From NCBI GenBank assembly GCA_022820645.1, contig JAJEFD010000004.1, positions 1 to 47,004 on the forward strand: 47,004 nt of DNA. The letters are read 5' to 3'. Numbering within the stretch: the first letter of the stretch is position 1; each line of letters begins with the position of its first letter. Source of the stretch: Dehalococcoidia bacterium. GTDB lineage: Bacteria; Chloroflexota; Dehalococcoidia; Lucifugimonadales; Australimonadaceae. The translations under genes and the position numbers were made by a program. The notes beneath the pieces are model-generated. The model saw only the letters and a list, made by a program, of their open reading frames with translations, did no database searches and was not told the origin of the DNA. Shown here piece after piece: positions 39,402-46,939 of this stretch.

Positions 39402-40805
39402 ATGATGACTCGCCTGCTCGACCGCGCCGCCGAGGCCGGATCGCGTCCGGTGAGCGGCGCGTCGTCGGCCGCGTTCCGCATCGCGTTCGGGACGCTTGGC
39501 GTCGTCGCCGCCATCCGCTTTGCGGCGCGCGGCTGGATCGACGAGTTCTACATCGCGCCGGAGCACCACTTCACCTACTCCGGCTTCTGGTGGGTGCAGC
39601 CCTGGCCCGGATGGGGCATGTACGCTCACTTCGCGCTCCTCGGACTCGCCGCCCTCGGCGTGGCGCTCGGCTACCGCTACCGCCTCTCCATCGCCGCGTT
39701 CTTCCTGCTCTTCACCTACGTCGAACTGCTCGACAAGACGACCTACCTCAACCACTACTACCTCGTCAGCCTGCTCAGCTTCCTCATGCTCTTCATGCCG
39801 TTGCATCGCACGGCCTCGCTCGACGCAAGGCGCAGCCCGCACCCGCTGAACGGCACAGTGCCCGTGTGGGTGGTGTGGACGCTCCGCGCGCAGCTGGGCG
39901 CGGTCTACCTCTTCTCCGGCATAGCCAAGCTCAACCCGGACTGGCTCTTCCACGCGCAGCCCCTGCGGATATGGCTCTACAACAGCGGCGACGCGCTCCT
40001 CATCGGGGCGCTCCTCAGGGAACCCTGGACCGCCTGGGCCATGAGCTGGGCGGGCGCCGCATTCGACCTCACGATAGTCGGCTGGCTGCTGTGGCGGCGC
40101 AGCAGGCCGTGGGCCTACGCCGTCGTGGTCGTCTTCCACGTGCTCACGTGGCTGCTCTTCCCCATCGGCATGTTCCCCTGGATCATGATGACCGCAGCCC
40201 TCATCTTCTTCCCGCCCGACTGGCCCCTGCGACTGAGGTCCCGTCATTCCCGCCCCTTCCTCCGTCATTCCCGCGAAGGCGGGAATCCAGCGCGCGGTGC
40301 GCCCGATGCTTCCCCCTTCCCCTGGGAGAGGGTTCCTCCCTCCTGGGCCACACGACTCGCCGTAATCGCGCTCGTGCTGTTCGCCCTCGCGCAGGTGCTC
40401 GTGCCGCTGCGGCACTGGGCGTACCCCGGCAACGTGCGCTGGAACGAGGACGGCTACCGCTTCTCCTGGCGGGTGCTGCTCACGGAGAAGACCGGCCATG
40501 CCCGCTTCCGCGTGCTTGACCCATCGACCGGTCAGGAGCGGCTCGTCTACCCGGACGAGTACCTCACGCCGCTGCAGGCCGAGCGCATGACGACCCACCC
40601 GGACATGATCCTCGCGACCGCCCACATCATCGCGGAGGACTTCGCGGACCGGGGCGTGCCGGACGCCGAGGTGCGTGCCGATGTCTCCGTGGCGTTCAAC
40701 GGGCGCCAGGCCGCGCGCTTCATCGACCCCACGGTCGACCTGGCAAGGGTGCAGCCTGGCATCTGGCCGAAGTGGTGGGTGTTGCCGGGGCCGCCCGAGC
40801 GCTAG
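39402..40805 (+). CDS. HTTM / vitamin K-dependent gamma-carboxylase-like membrane protein
   Basis: A 467-residue membrane protein of the HTTM (VKG_Carbox) family. It has 6-8 helices to about residue 330, then a soluble tail. LLDKTTYLNHYYLVSLLS (109-126) and YLFSGIAKLNPDWLF (169-183) are strong family motifs. K176 aligns by eye with the proposed base Lys218 of human gamma-carboxylase (GVKKLDADW). Residues about 279-315 (RHSREGGNP and a following FPWERVPPSW) are read from an inserted family A + family B repeat; without them helices 7 and 8 are closer together. The start is ATG 39402 (ATG 39405 also possible). Its stop shares CTAG with the convergent imelysin gene. Substrate and vitamin K use are unknown. 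Confidence 0.8.
   Translation: MMTRLLDRAAEAGSRPVSGASSAAFRIAFGTLGVVAAIRFAARGWIDEFYIAPEHHFTYSGFWWVQPWPGWGMYAHFALLGLAALGVALGYRYRLSIAAFFLLFTYVELLDKTTYLNHYYLVSLLSFLMLFMPLHRTASLDARRSPHPLNGTVPVWVVWTLRAQLGAVYLFSGIAKLNPDWLFHAQPLRIWLYNSGDALLIGALLREPWTAWAMSWAGAAFDLTIVGWLLWRRSRPWAYAVVVVFHVLTWLLFPIGMFPWIMMTAALIFFPPDWPLRLRSRHSRPFLRHSREGGNPARGAPDASPFPWERVPPSWATRLAVIALVLFALAQVLVPLRHWAYPGNVRWNEDGYRFSWRVLLTEKTGHARFRVLDPSTGQERLVYPDEYLTPLQAERMTTHPDMILATAHIIAEDFADRGVPDAEVRADVSVAFNGRQAARFIDPTVDLARVQPGIWPKWWVLPGPPER
40243..40341. repeat. Composite family A + B repeat inserted in frame in the HTTM gene
   Basis: In order: a half family A copy (CGTCATTCCCGCCCC, near 40243), the full palindrome ATTCCCGC-GAAG-GCGGGAAT (40267-40286) and a partial family B (CTTCCCCCTTCCCCTGGGAG then AGGG, about 40310-40334). 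It lies entirely in the open frame and keeps it open. The encoded stretch is polar, Pro/Arg/Gly-rich and unlike neighbouring membrane helices. Confidence 0.78.
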
Positions 40806-41875
40806 CGGAGGCTGTCGCCGTCCGCGTCGCTGAAGCCCACTGAGACGCCGAGCAGGCTGACGACCTCCGTCGAGAGCGTGTCCTGCAGCGCCATCAGCGC
40901 CTCGTACACCGCGACCGCCTGCGCGGAGTTGGCCGCCGCCGCTTCCCGCAGCGGTCCGTCCACCGAGTCGATCGCGGCCAGCGACGCCTCGAACCCGGCG
41001 CGCACCCGCTCGTCCGCGTCCTCGGAGAGCGGCACGATGAGTTCCGAGATGCCGAAACCGCCCTCAGCGCCCTCGTACACGTCGCGCATGCCAAGCACCT
41101 CGTTGCGCAGGTCGGCGAGCGCATTCAGCCCCGCGCCGCCCGGTATCGCGGTCGGGTCGGCGTCGCCCCGCAGTCCGAGCGCTCCCGCAAGCCGCATGTC
41201 CACGATGGTGCGGATCAGGAACACCTGCGTGCGGACGACCTCCGCCACCGCTTCACTCGTCTCCAACGGTTCATCGGCGCGTCCGGTGAAGTAGTCCTTG
41301 TAGGGAGGGCCGTCTCCGTCTCCTGTGGTCCAGTCCAGGTGGAGGGCGGCGGCCTCGTCGGCTATCACCGAGGCCGCGCTGGAGAGATACGAGCAACGCT
41401 TGGAGCCTGCTGCGAGCACCGCATCCTCCCCGAACAGCACGTACTCGATGCCGCCGAGCCCCCGCTGCGTGGACGAGATGTTGTTCCGCACGAAGTCTGC
41501 GTTGATGGCCGGATCGGACGCCAGCAGCATGTCGATACGCTCAGGCTGCACGATCGCCCACGCGATGACGCCCGTCGAGCGCCTGTCCAGCACCGGGCCG
41601 AACCCCGATGCCGCCGAGCGCGTCCACGCCTCGCGCGCGCCGCGCCACGCTTCCCGTGCATCGTTCAGCGTGGCCTCGGGCGAAGCGGCGCAGAACGAGT
41701 CCAGCGCGTCGCTCAGCGATGCCGTCTCTGCGGCCAGTTCCTCGTAGCTTGGGACTATGACGTCGTCCGTGACGCTGACGAGCACCTCGGCCTCGTCCGG
41801 CCCGCCCGACCCGCAGGCAACTGCAGTGGCTATGAGAGCCCCGGCCAGCAGGGAGAGGGGCAAGGCGGTCTTCAT
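40802..41875 (-). CDS. Imelysin-family lipoprotein, variant active motif
   Basis: A 357-residue imelysin (M75/EfeO-like) lipoprotein; lipobox C21 (ATAVAC). The family's GxHxxE motif is altered to GLGGIE (139-144), so the histidine is missing, while the downstream EYVLFG part remains. The rest of the helical-bundle fold looks intact, with AWTRSAASGFGPVLD and the C-terminal repeat SLAAIDSVDGPL. The ATG overlaps the stop of the di-heme gene (TGATG). It is the last gene of an imelysin-di-heme-imelysin operon. Such operons are known as iron-linked systems; a structural or partner role for this variant is plausible. Confidence 0.85.
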   Translation of the reverse strand: MKTALPLSLLAGALIATAVACGSGGPDEAEVLVSVTDDVIVPSYEELAAETASLSDALDSFCAASPEATLNDAREAWRGAREAWTRSAASGFGPVLDRRSTGVIAWAIVQPERIDMLLASDPAINADFVRNNISSTQRGLGGIEYVLFGEDAVLAAGSKRCSYLSSAASVIADEAAALHLDWTTGDGDGPPYKDYFTGRADEPLETSEAVAEVVRTQVFLIRTIVDMRLAGALGLRGDADPTAIPGGAGLNALADLRNEVLGMRDVYEGAEGGFGISELIVPLSEDADERVRAGFEASLAAIDSVDGPLREAAAANSAQAVAVYEALMALQDTLSTEVVSLLGVSVGFSDADGDSLR

Positions 41876-43311
41876 CACAACGACTCCAGGAAGCGCAGCA
41901 GCGCAGCCCGCTCATCGGCGGACATCAGCGTGAACGCGTCGCGGGAAGCCTGCGCCTCGCCGCCGTGCCAGAGGATCGCCTCCTCCAGTCCGCGCGCTCG
42001 TCCGTCGTGCAGGAACATCGTGTGACCGCTCACCGTGTCCACCAGCCCGATGCCCCACAGCGGCGGTGTGCGCCACTCAGTGCCTGTGGCCAGCCCCTCC
42101 TGGTGGCCGTCGGCCAGCCCCTCGCCCATGTCGTGCAGCAGCAGGTCGGTGTATGGGTAGATGGTCTGCTCCCGCAGCGGGCCCACCGGGTGCGAGGCGC
42201 CCGTTTCGTGCCGCGGCGTGTGGCAGGCGATGCAGTTTGCCTGCGCGAAGAGCTGCGCGCCATCGCGGACCTGGTCGTCGTCCACGTCGCGCATGGCTGG
42301 CACGGCGACCGTCTGCACGTAGAACGCTACGTCAGCGAGGCGTTCGTCCTCGATCTCCGGCGTCCCCCCGTCGATAGCGTCCCGGCAGGCCTGCTGCGCT
42401 TCAGGGCAGTTCTGTTCCGGGAACAGCACGGACGTGATGCCGATGTCCCCGAGGAATGCCCCGGCGGACTGCTGCTCCACGGTGGGCTGACCGGCTTTCC
42501 AACCGAAACGCCCCAGCACGGTATCCCCGGTCCTGAGGTCGGTCACCATGTTCGGGCGCCCCGATATGCCGTTGCCGTCGGCGTCGTCCGGGTCCGCAAG
42601 CGCCAGGATGTCCTCCGCGGAGATCGCCTCCAGCAGTCCCATGCCGATGGTTGCAGGCCCGACGCGCGGCGATATCGTCACGTCCGGGTGCAGCGGGCCG
42701 AAGGCCAGGTCTGCTATCGAGTACGTGGGCTTGCGAAGCGAGTACGGCGTTCCGTCCGGGTACGTCCCCGGCATCTCCTCGTAACGGATGCTGATCCGGC
42801 CCTCCGGCGGAACGCTGAGGATGCCCCGGTCCTGCAACTGCCCGCCGTACACAGGATCGTCCATGGGACCGTCCGGGCCGGGCACGTTGAGCCGCAGCAG
42901 CAGGCCGCGCTCCGGGTCGTCGTCGTTGTCCGGCGGCTTCGCCCGCCCGTCGTGTGAGTGGCATGACGCACAGGCGAGGGCGTTGAACGTCGGGCCGAGC
43001 CCGTCGCGCGCTGTCGTCGAGGCCGGTGCGGTCACCCAGTTCTGGTTGAAGAAACTGTCTCCCACCTCGAACCTGCGGCGCTCCTCGTTGGTCAGATTGC
43101 GCGCGGACAACTCGAATGCGTTGGTCCCCTTGCTGAACGCCGTCGTCTCACCCCCGAGACGCTCGTCGAACAGCAGCGACTCGTCTACTTGGTCGCCTTG
43201 AGAGCAGGCAGCTATTGAGATGGCCAGCAACCCCGCTGCGATGAGCAGCGCTGCTGCCGGCCGTCTCGATACGCGCACGATCACGTCTCTGTCTCTACTC
43301 TTGTCAGTCAC
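41875..43311 (-). CDS. Di-heme cytochrome oxidoreductase lipoprotein (DUF1111)
   Basis: A 478-residue lipoprotein (C36 in SIAAC) with two c-type heme sites, CASCH (114-118) and CIACH (360-364). LGPTFNALACASCHSHDGR and DGRARGLEEAILWHGGEA are typical of the 'thiol oxidoreductase' DUF1111 family. It sits outside the membrane and should carry electrons, perhaps reducing iron or a thiol partner. The start is GTG 43311; no ATG fits. It is the middle gene of an operon with imelysin genes on both sides, the same arrangement as the Pseudomonas IcmP/thiol oxidoreductase/imelysin cluster as I recall it. Confidence 0.88.
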   Translation of the reverse strand: MTDKSRDRDVIVRVSRRPAAALLIAAGLLAISIAACSQGDQVDESLLFDERLGGETTAFSKGTNAFELSARNLTNEERRRFEVGDSFFNQNWVTAPASTTARDGLGPTFNALACASCHSHDGRAKPPDNDDDPERGLLLRLNVPGPDGPMDDPVYGGQLQDRGILSVPPEGRISIRYEEMPGTYPDGTPYSLRKPTYSIADLAFGPLHPDVTISPRVGPATIGMGLLEAISAEDILALADPDDADGNGISGRPNMVTDLRTGDTVLGRFGWKAGQPTVEQQSAGAFLGDIGITSVLFPEQNCPEAQQACRDAIDGGTPEIEDERLADVAFYVQTVAVPAMRDVDDDQVRDGAQLFAQANCIACHTPRHETGASHPVGPLREQTIYPYTDLLLHDMGEGLADGHQEGLATGTEWRTPPLWGIGLVDTVSGHTMFLHDGRARGLEEAILWHGGEAQASRDAFTLMSADERAALLRFLESL

Positions 43312-43320
43312 TGCATCAGG

Positions 43321-44478
43321 CTAGCTGACGCTGATGGTGATGCCGATGGCTTCCGCCGCCGACACGATGGTGTCGGTCTGGTTCTCCAGTGCGACGATGG
43401 TGCTTAGCACCGCCTGGCGGCCCGGGTCCGCGTCGGACACACCCTCCCGCAGATGTTGGTCGAACGGCGCCGGGATCGCCCTCGCCAGCGCGACGCTGCG
43501 TCGTATCTCGTCCTCCAATTGCTGGGCCAGTTCCTCGTCCTCGGCGGCGATCAGGTCCCGCACGCCCGGGCCGTTCACCGTGCCGTAGTCGCCGGTGTAG
43601 ACCAGCCACACGCCGTGTGCGTTGGCGATGATGTCGGCCGTTGTGTTATCCGCGAAGCAGGAATGCTCGTCCTCCTGCGAGCGCGTCTCGTAGGCGACCG
43701 CCATCCGCTCGCCTGCGAGTTCGCCCCTGCTCATCTCGCCGATGCCGGTGACGATGCGCCTGAGCGCCTCGTCCGGATCGACGGAGAGGAACTCGGCGCG
43801 GTAGTTCGTGCTGTCGCCGGGCGCCCAGGCGTCCACCATCTCCCGCAGGTGGCGCACGAGCACGTCGGACACGGTCGCGAGGTAGGTCGAGCGCCGGTCG
43901 GCGTTGGCGTTGGTCGTGTAGTCCTCCACTGGGCGCAGGCCGGGGCCGTCGTCGTTCAGGTCCTGTCCCCAGAGCAGGAACTCGATGGCGTGCCAGCCGG
44001 TCGAGACGTTCTCCTCGCCGCCTTCCTCGTTGAGCGAGACGATGAGGTCAGCGTCGATCGCCGGGGAGTCGCCGGGGTTGTTGACGATACCGGCGTCCGG
44101 GTCGCCCTCGACGTAATCGATGTACGCCTCGTCGAGAGGCCACGCGTTCACCAGCCCTTCGGGGCCGTCCTCCGCGTTGTCTATCGGGCCGTCGTAGAAC
44201 CGGTAGACCTCGGTAGGGCCGTAATCGTCGCGGGCGAGGAGCCACGCGCGCTTTGCGGCGTCGAGCCGTACCTCCGACGGCGAGGCAAGGAAGCGGTCGA
44301 TCGCCGCGTCCAGCGCCTCTGCGCTCGCGAGGCTCTTCGCGTACATCGCGTGCGCGCCGTCGGCGTAGTTCCGGACGACGTCCCGCTTGAGGTCGTCGTC
44401 CGGCCCGCCGCTGCCACAGGCCGCTACGAGGCCGCCCACAACTGCGAGGAGCATGGGAAAGGTCACCAGCTTGCGCAT
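43321..44478 (-). CDS. Imelysin-family lipoprotein (iron-regulated, M75-like)
   Basis: A 385-residue imelysin. Signal peptide with lipobox GLVAAC (C21), then the helical bundle. GWHAIEFLLWGQDL (161-174) carries the intact GxHxxE motif, proposed to bind metal. A second bundle half ends near the GRQAVLSTIVALENQTD region. Start ATG 44478 gives the best signal peptide and follows GAGAGGA; ATG 44502 behind GGGAGG is an alternative, adding 8 residues. It is first in the operon, 9 bp before the di-heme gene, and the promoter at 44567-44595 precedes it. Family members occur with iron-uptake genes. Confidence 0.9.
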   Translation of the reverse strand: MRKLVTFPMLLAVVGGLVAACGSGGPDDDLKRDVVRNYADGAHAMYAKSLASAEALDAAIDRFLASPSEVRLDAAKRAWLLARDDYGPTEVYRFYDGPIDNAEDGPEGLVNAWPLDEAYIDYVEGDPDAGIVNNPGDSPAIDADLIVSLNEEGGEENVSTGWHAIEFLLWGQDLNDDGPGLRPVEDYTTNANADRRSTYLATVSDVLVRHLREMVDAWAPGDSTNYRAEFLSVDPDEALRRIVTGIGEMSRGELAGERMAVAYETRSQEDEHSCFADNTTADIIANAHGVWLVYTGDYGTVNGPGVRDLIAAEDEELAQQLEDEIRRSVALARAIPAPFDQHLREGVSDADPGRQAVLSTIVALENQTDTIVSAAEAIGITISVS

Positions 44479-44566
44479 CGACCATTCCTCTCTGGCTCTC
44501 ATGGACCTCCCTCGTTCGGTGGTATGTTGCCCTGCGCGCTGTCCACTGCCCGGGCGTGCATTGTGC

Positions 44567-44595
44567 ACGATACGCCAGTTGCTATGTATTGACAA
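44567..44595 (-). promoter_or_regulatory. Promoter of the imelysin operon
   Basis: On the minus strand TTGTCA (44595-44590) and TATCGT (44572-44567), 17 bp apart. A CGTGCA-TTG-TGCACG palindrome (44555-44569) overlaps the -10 and the start site. A TTAGTA-TG-TACTAA palindrome (44605-44618) lies 10 bp upstream of the -35. Confidence 0.55.
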
Positions 44596-44604
44596 GTTCT
44601 CTGT

Positions 44605-44618
44605 TTAGTATGTACTAA
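44605..44618. promoter_or_regulatory. Palindromic operator candidate upstream of the imelysin operon
   Basis: TTAGTA-TG-TACTAA, in a short AT-rich pocket. The length and AT-rich ends are like metal-regulator operators (Fur or DtxR type), but it matches neither consensus exactly. Repression of an iron operon by such a site is an inference. Confidence 0.4.
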
Positions 44619-44665
44619 CTGCCACAGGTAATACCGACGCAGGGAAGGGAACAGGGACCTCGCCC

Positions 44666-46414
44666 CTAGGGGATCGGCAGTTCGGGCTGCGCGCCCTCGC
44701 GCATGACGTGCGTCGCCGCCGCGGCGAACTCGCGGAACAGCGGGTGCGGCTGCTCCGGGCGCGAGCGGAACTCCGGGTGGAACTGCACCCCCACCATGAA
44801 CGGGTGCTTCTCCAGCTCGACGATCTCCACGAGCGTGCCGTCAGGCGACAGCCCGGACGCGAGCATCCCCGCCTCGTAGAGCGTTTCGCGGTACGCGTTG
44901 TTGAACTCGAAGCGGTGGCGATGGCGCTCGTTCACCTCCGGCTTGCCGTAGGCCTTCGCGGCCTTGGAGCCGTGCGCGAGCACGCACGGATAGTTGCCGA
45001 GGCGCATCGTGCCGCCCATGTCGTTGACGCTCCGCTGATCGAGCATCAGGTCGATCACGGGGTCCGGCGTCTCCGGATCGAACTCGGTCGAGTTCGCACC
45101 CGCGAGGCCGAGGACGTTCCGTGCGTGCTCGATGACCATCACCTGCATGCCGAGGCACAGCCCGAGGTACGGCAATTGACGCTCGCGCGCGTAGCGTACC
45201 GCCTCGATCATCCCCTCGACGCCACGGCTGCCGAAGCCGCCCGGCACGACGATCCCCAGCGTGTGACTCAGCCACGCGTCCGCGCCGTCGCGCTCGATGT
45301 CCTCCGACCGCACCCAGTCGATGCTCACGTCGCGATCGTGGAACAGCGACGCGTGACGCAGCGCCTCGCGGACCGACAGGTACGCGTCAGGAAGGTCGGC
45401 GTACTTCCCCACGACCGCGATCGGGAGCGGGCCGTGCGGGTTCGCCATCCGCGACGTCATCGCCTCCCAGCGCGACAGGTCGCCGCCGTTGGGAACGTCG
45501 AGGTTCAGCTCGCGCACCAGGATGTCGCCGACGCCCTCCCGCTCCAGCACCAGCGGCGCCTCGTAGATGTTGGACAGCGTCTCCATCGGGATGACCGCGT
45601 CCGGGGCCACGTCGCAGAACAGCGCTATCTTTTCCTTAATTGAATGCGGGATCGGATGGTCCGACCGGCACACGATGGCGTCCGGCTGGATGCCTATCGC
45701 GCGAAGCTCTTTAACGGAGTGCTGCGTCGGCTTCGTCTTGAGCTCTCCCGTCGCCCCGATGTACGGCAGAAGCGTGACGTGCACGTAGAACGTATTGTTG
45801 CGACCCACCGCCATCCGCATCTGGCGTATCGCCTCGAGGAACGGCTGACCCTCGATGTCGCCGACCGTACCCCCGACCTCGACCAGCACGACGTCCGGCC
45901 CCTCGTGCTGCGCCCCCCCTCCGTCATTCCCGCGAAGGCGGGAATCCAGCGGCGTGGTGTGGTGTTGCGCGCCCCCTCCGTCATTCCCGCGAAGGCGGGA
46001 ATCCAGCGGTGGGGTGTGGTGCTGCGCGCGAAGCATGAACTCCTTGATCACGTTCGTCACGTGCGGCACCGTCTGGATCGTTCCCCCGAGGTGATCGCCG
46101 CGACGCTCCTCCCCGAGCAGCTGCGTGTACACCTGCCCCGCCGTGATGTTCGAGTTGTGCGTCAGCTCGATGTCGATGAAACGCTCGTAGTGGCCCAGGT
46201 CGAGGTCCGTCTCGCACCCGTCGCGAGTCACGAACACCTCCCCGTGCTGGTACGGCGACATCGTACCCGGGTCGACGTTCAGGTACGGGTCGAGCTTCTG
46301 CACCGCGACCGTCAGCCCTCGGCTCTTGAGGATGCGCCCGATCGCCGCCGCGCAGATCCCCTTCCCGATCGAGCTCACCACGCCCCCCGTCACGAAGATG
46401 TACTTCGTCGTCAT
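44666..46414 (-). CDS. pyrG: CTP synthase with an in-frame repeat insertion
   Basis: A 582-residue enzyme that makes CTP from UTP, ATP and glutamine. The synthetase domain starts KYIFVTGGVVSSIGKG and has LDPYLNVDPGTMSPYQHGEV and VLVEVGGTVGDIEG. The glutaminase domain has VPGGFGSRGVEGM, the nucleophile in YLGLCLGMQV and HRHRFEFNN. The usual length is about 540. Residues 132-169 are 38 extra: two copies of a 19-residue unit (PLDSRLRGNDGGGAQ) between VIKEFMLRAQ and GPDVVLVEVGG. The insert lies in a poorly conserved loop. The start is ATG 46414; longer starts read into a family B repeat. Confidence 0.95.
   Translation of the reverse strand: MTTKYIFVTGGVVSSIGKGICAAAIGRILKSRGLTVAVQKLDPYLNVDPGTMSPYQHGEVFVTRDGCETDLDLGHYERFIDIELTHNSNITAGQVYTQLLGEERRGDHLGGTIQTVPHVTNVIKEFMLRAQHHTPPLDSRLRGNDGGGAQHHTTPLDSRLRGNDGGGAQHEGPDVVLVEVGGTVGDIEGQPFLEAIRQMRMAVGRNNTFYVHVTLLPYIGATGELKTKPTQHSVKELRAIGIQPDAIVCRSDHPIPHSIKEKIALFCDVAPDAVIPMETLSNIYEAPLVLEREGVGDILVRELNLDVPNGGDLSRWEAMTSRMANPHGPLPIAVVGKYADLPDAYLSVREALRHASLFHDRDVSIDWVRSEDIERDGADAWLSHTLGIVVPGGFGSRGVEGMIEAVRYARERQLPYLGLCLGMQVMVIEHARNVLGLAGANSTEFDPETPDPVIDLMLDQRSVNDMGGTMRLGNYPCVLAHGSKAAKAYGKPEVNERHRHRFEFNNAYRETLYEAGMLASGLSPDGTLVEIVELEKHPFMVGVQFHPEFRSRPEQPHPLFREFAAAATHVMREGAQPELPIP
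45908..46021. repeat. Two tandem 57-bp units with family A palindromes, inside pyrG
   Basis: The period is exactly 57 bp (GTGCTGCGC at 45905, GTGTTGCGC at 45962, GTGCTGCGC at 46019). Each unit contains a perfect ATTCCCGC-GAAG-GCGGGAAT palindrome (45926-45945 and 45983-46002). The two units differ at few positions, implying a recent duplication. 114 bp is a multiple of three and keeps the frame. Confidence 0.93.
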
Positions 46415-46632
46415 ACGCCGCCTACCCCCCTCTCCCTCGAGGGGAGAGGTCGCCACGTAGTGGCGGGAGAGGGTGAACCGGTGGGGTAGCGTGGGGCGCC
46501 TGGTCCCCTCTCCTGAGGGAGAGGGTTAGGGTGAGGGCCCCGGCGTGGAACGTGCCTGCGAAACTGGGGACACTACGCCGCAGGTGGCTCGCCACCGGGT
46601 CCGGACGCGGCGTCGTCGCTTGCACGATTGCG

Positions 46633-46662
46633 ATTCTAGGCAGCGCCCGCGCGCACTGTCAA
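46633..46662 (-). promoter_or_regulatory. Promoter of pyrG
   Basis: On the minus strand TTGACA (46662-46657) and TAGAAT (46638-46633) with an 18-bp spacer; a near-consensus pair. The leader would be about 210 nt and includes two family B hairpin elements. Confidence 0.68.
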
Positions 46663-46695
46663 TCGACGCGCCCCCCGTTTCTGCAACGTGGCGCA

Positions 46696-46725
46696 TTGAC
46701 ACATCACGCCCGACGCTGGTAGAAA
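46696..46725 (+). promoter_or_regulatory. Candidate promoter for the gene at the right edge
   Basis: TTGACA (46696-46701) and TAGAAA (46720-46725), 18 bp apart. The leader would be about 205 nt. Confidence 0.42.
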
Positions 46726-46939
46726 GAACCTTGCGTGTTGACCCGGACACATACACGAGGCGATTGGCCGGAACTGCCCTGTGCATCCTATTGCAAGGGC
46801 GGCGGCTCTCGTTGGACAATAGCATCCCTGCCATGCCGCGCAGTAACTTGCGCACTCGCAGACACAGAGGAATAACGGACCACCCTGCTCTCGGAGAGAG
46901 CGCCAAGCCCAAGACTACAGCTCCATAAGGGGGGTAGAA

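Larger units (their letters stand above)
46415..46939. other. Gene-free gap: pyrG leader, repeats and promoters
   Basis: No gene found. It contains a two-hairpin family B element (46425-46477: CCTCTCCC/GGGAGAGG at 46429-46449 and CGCCAC-GTA-GTGGCG at 46451-46465). A second B copy is at 46503-46540 (CCCTCTCC/GGAGAGGG). These lie in the transcribed pyrG leader. Promoters for pyrG (46633-46662) and for the last gene (46696-46725) follow. Confidence 0.65.

Noticed and set aside
45908..46021. CRISPR-like repeats in pyrG
   Set aside because: Two adjacent near-identical 57-bp units with no unique spacers, in a coding frame; not a CRISPR array.
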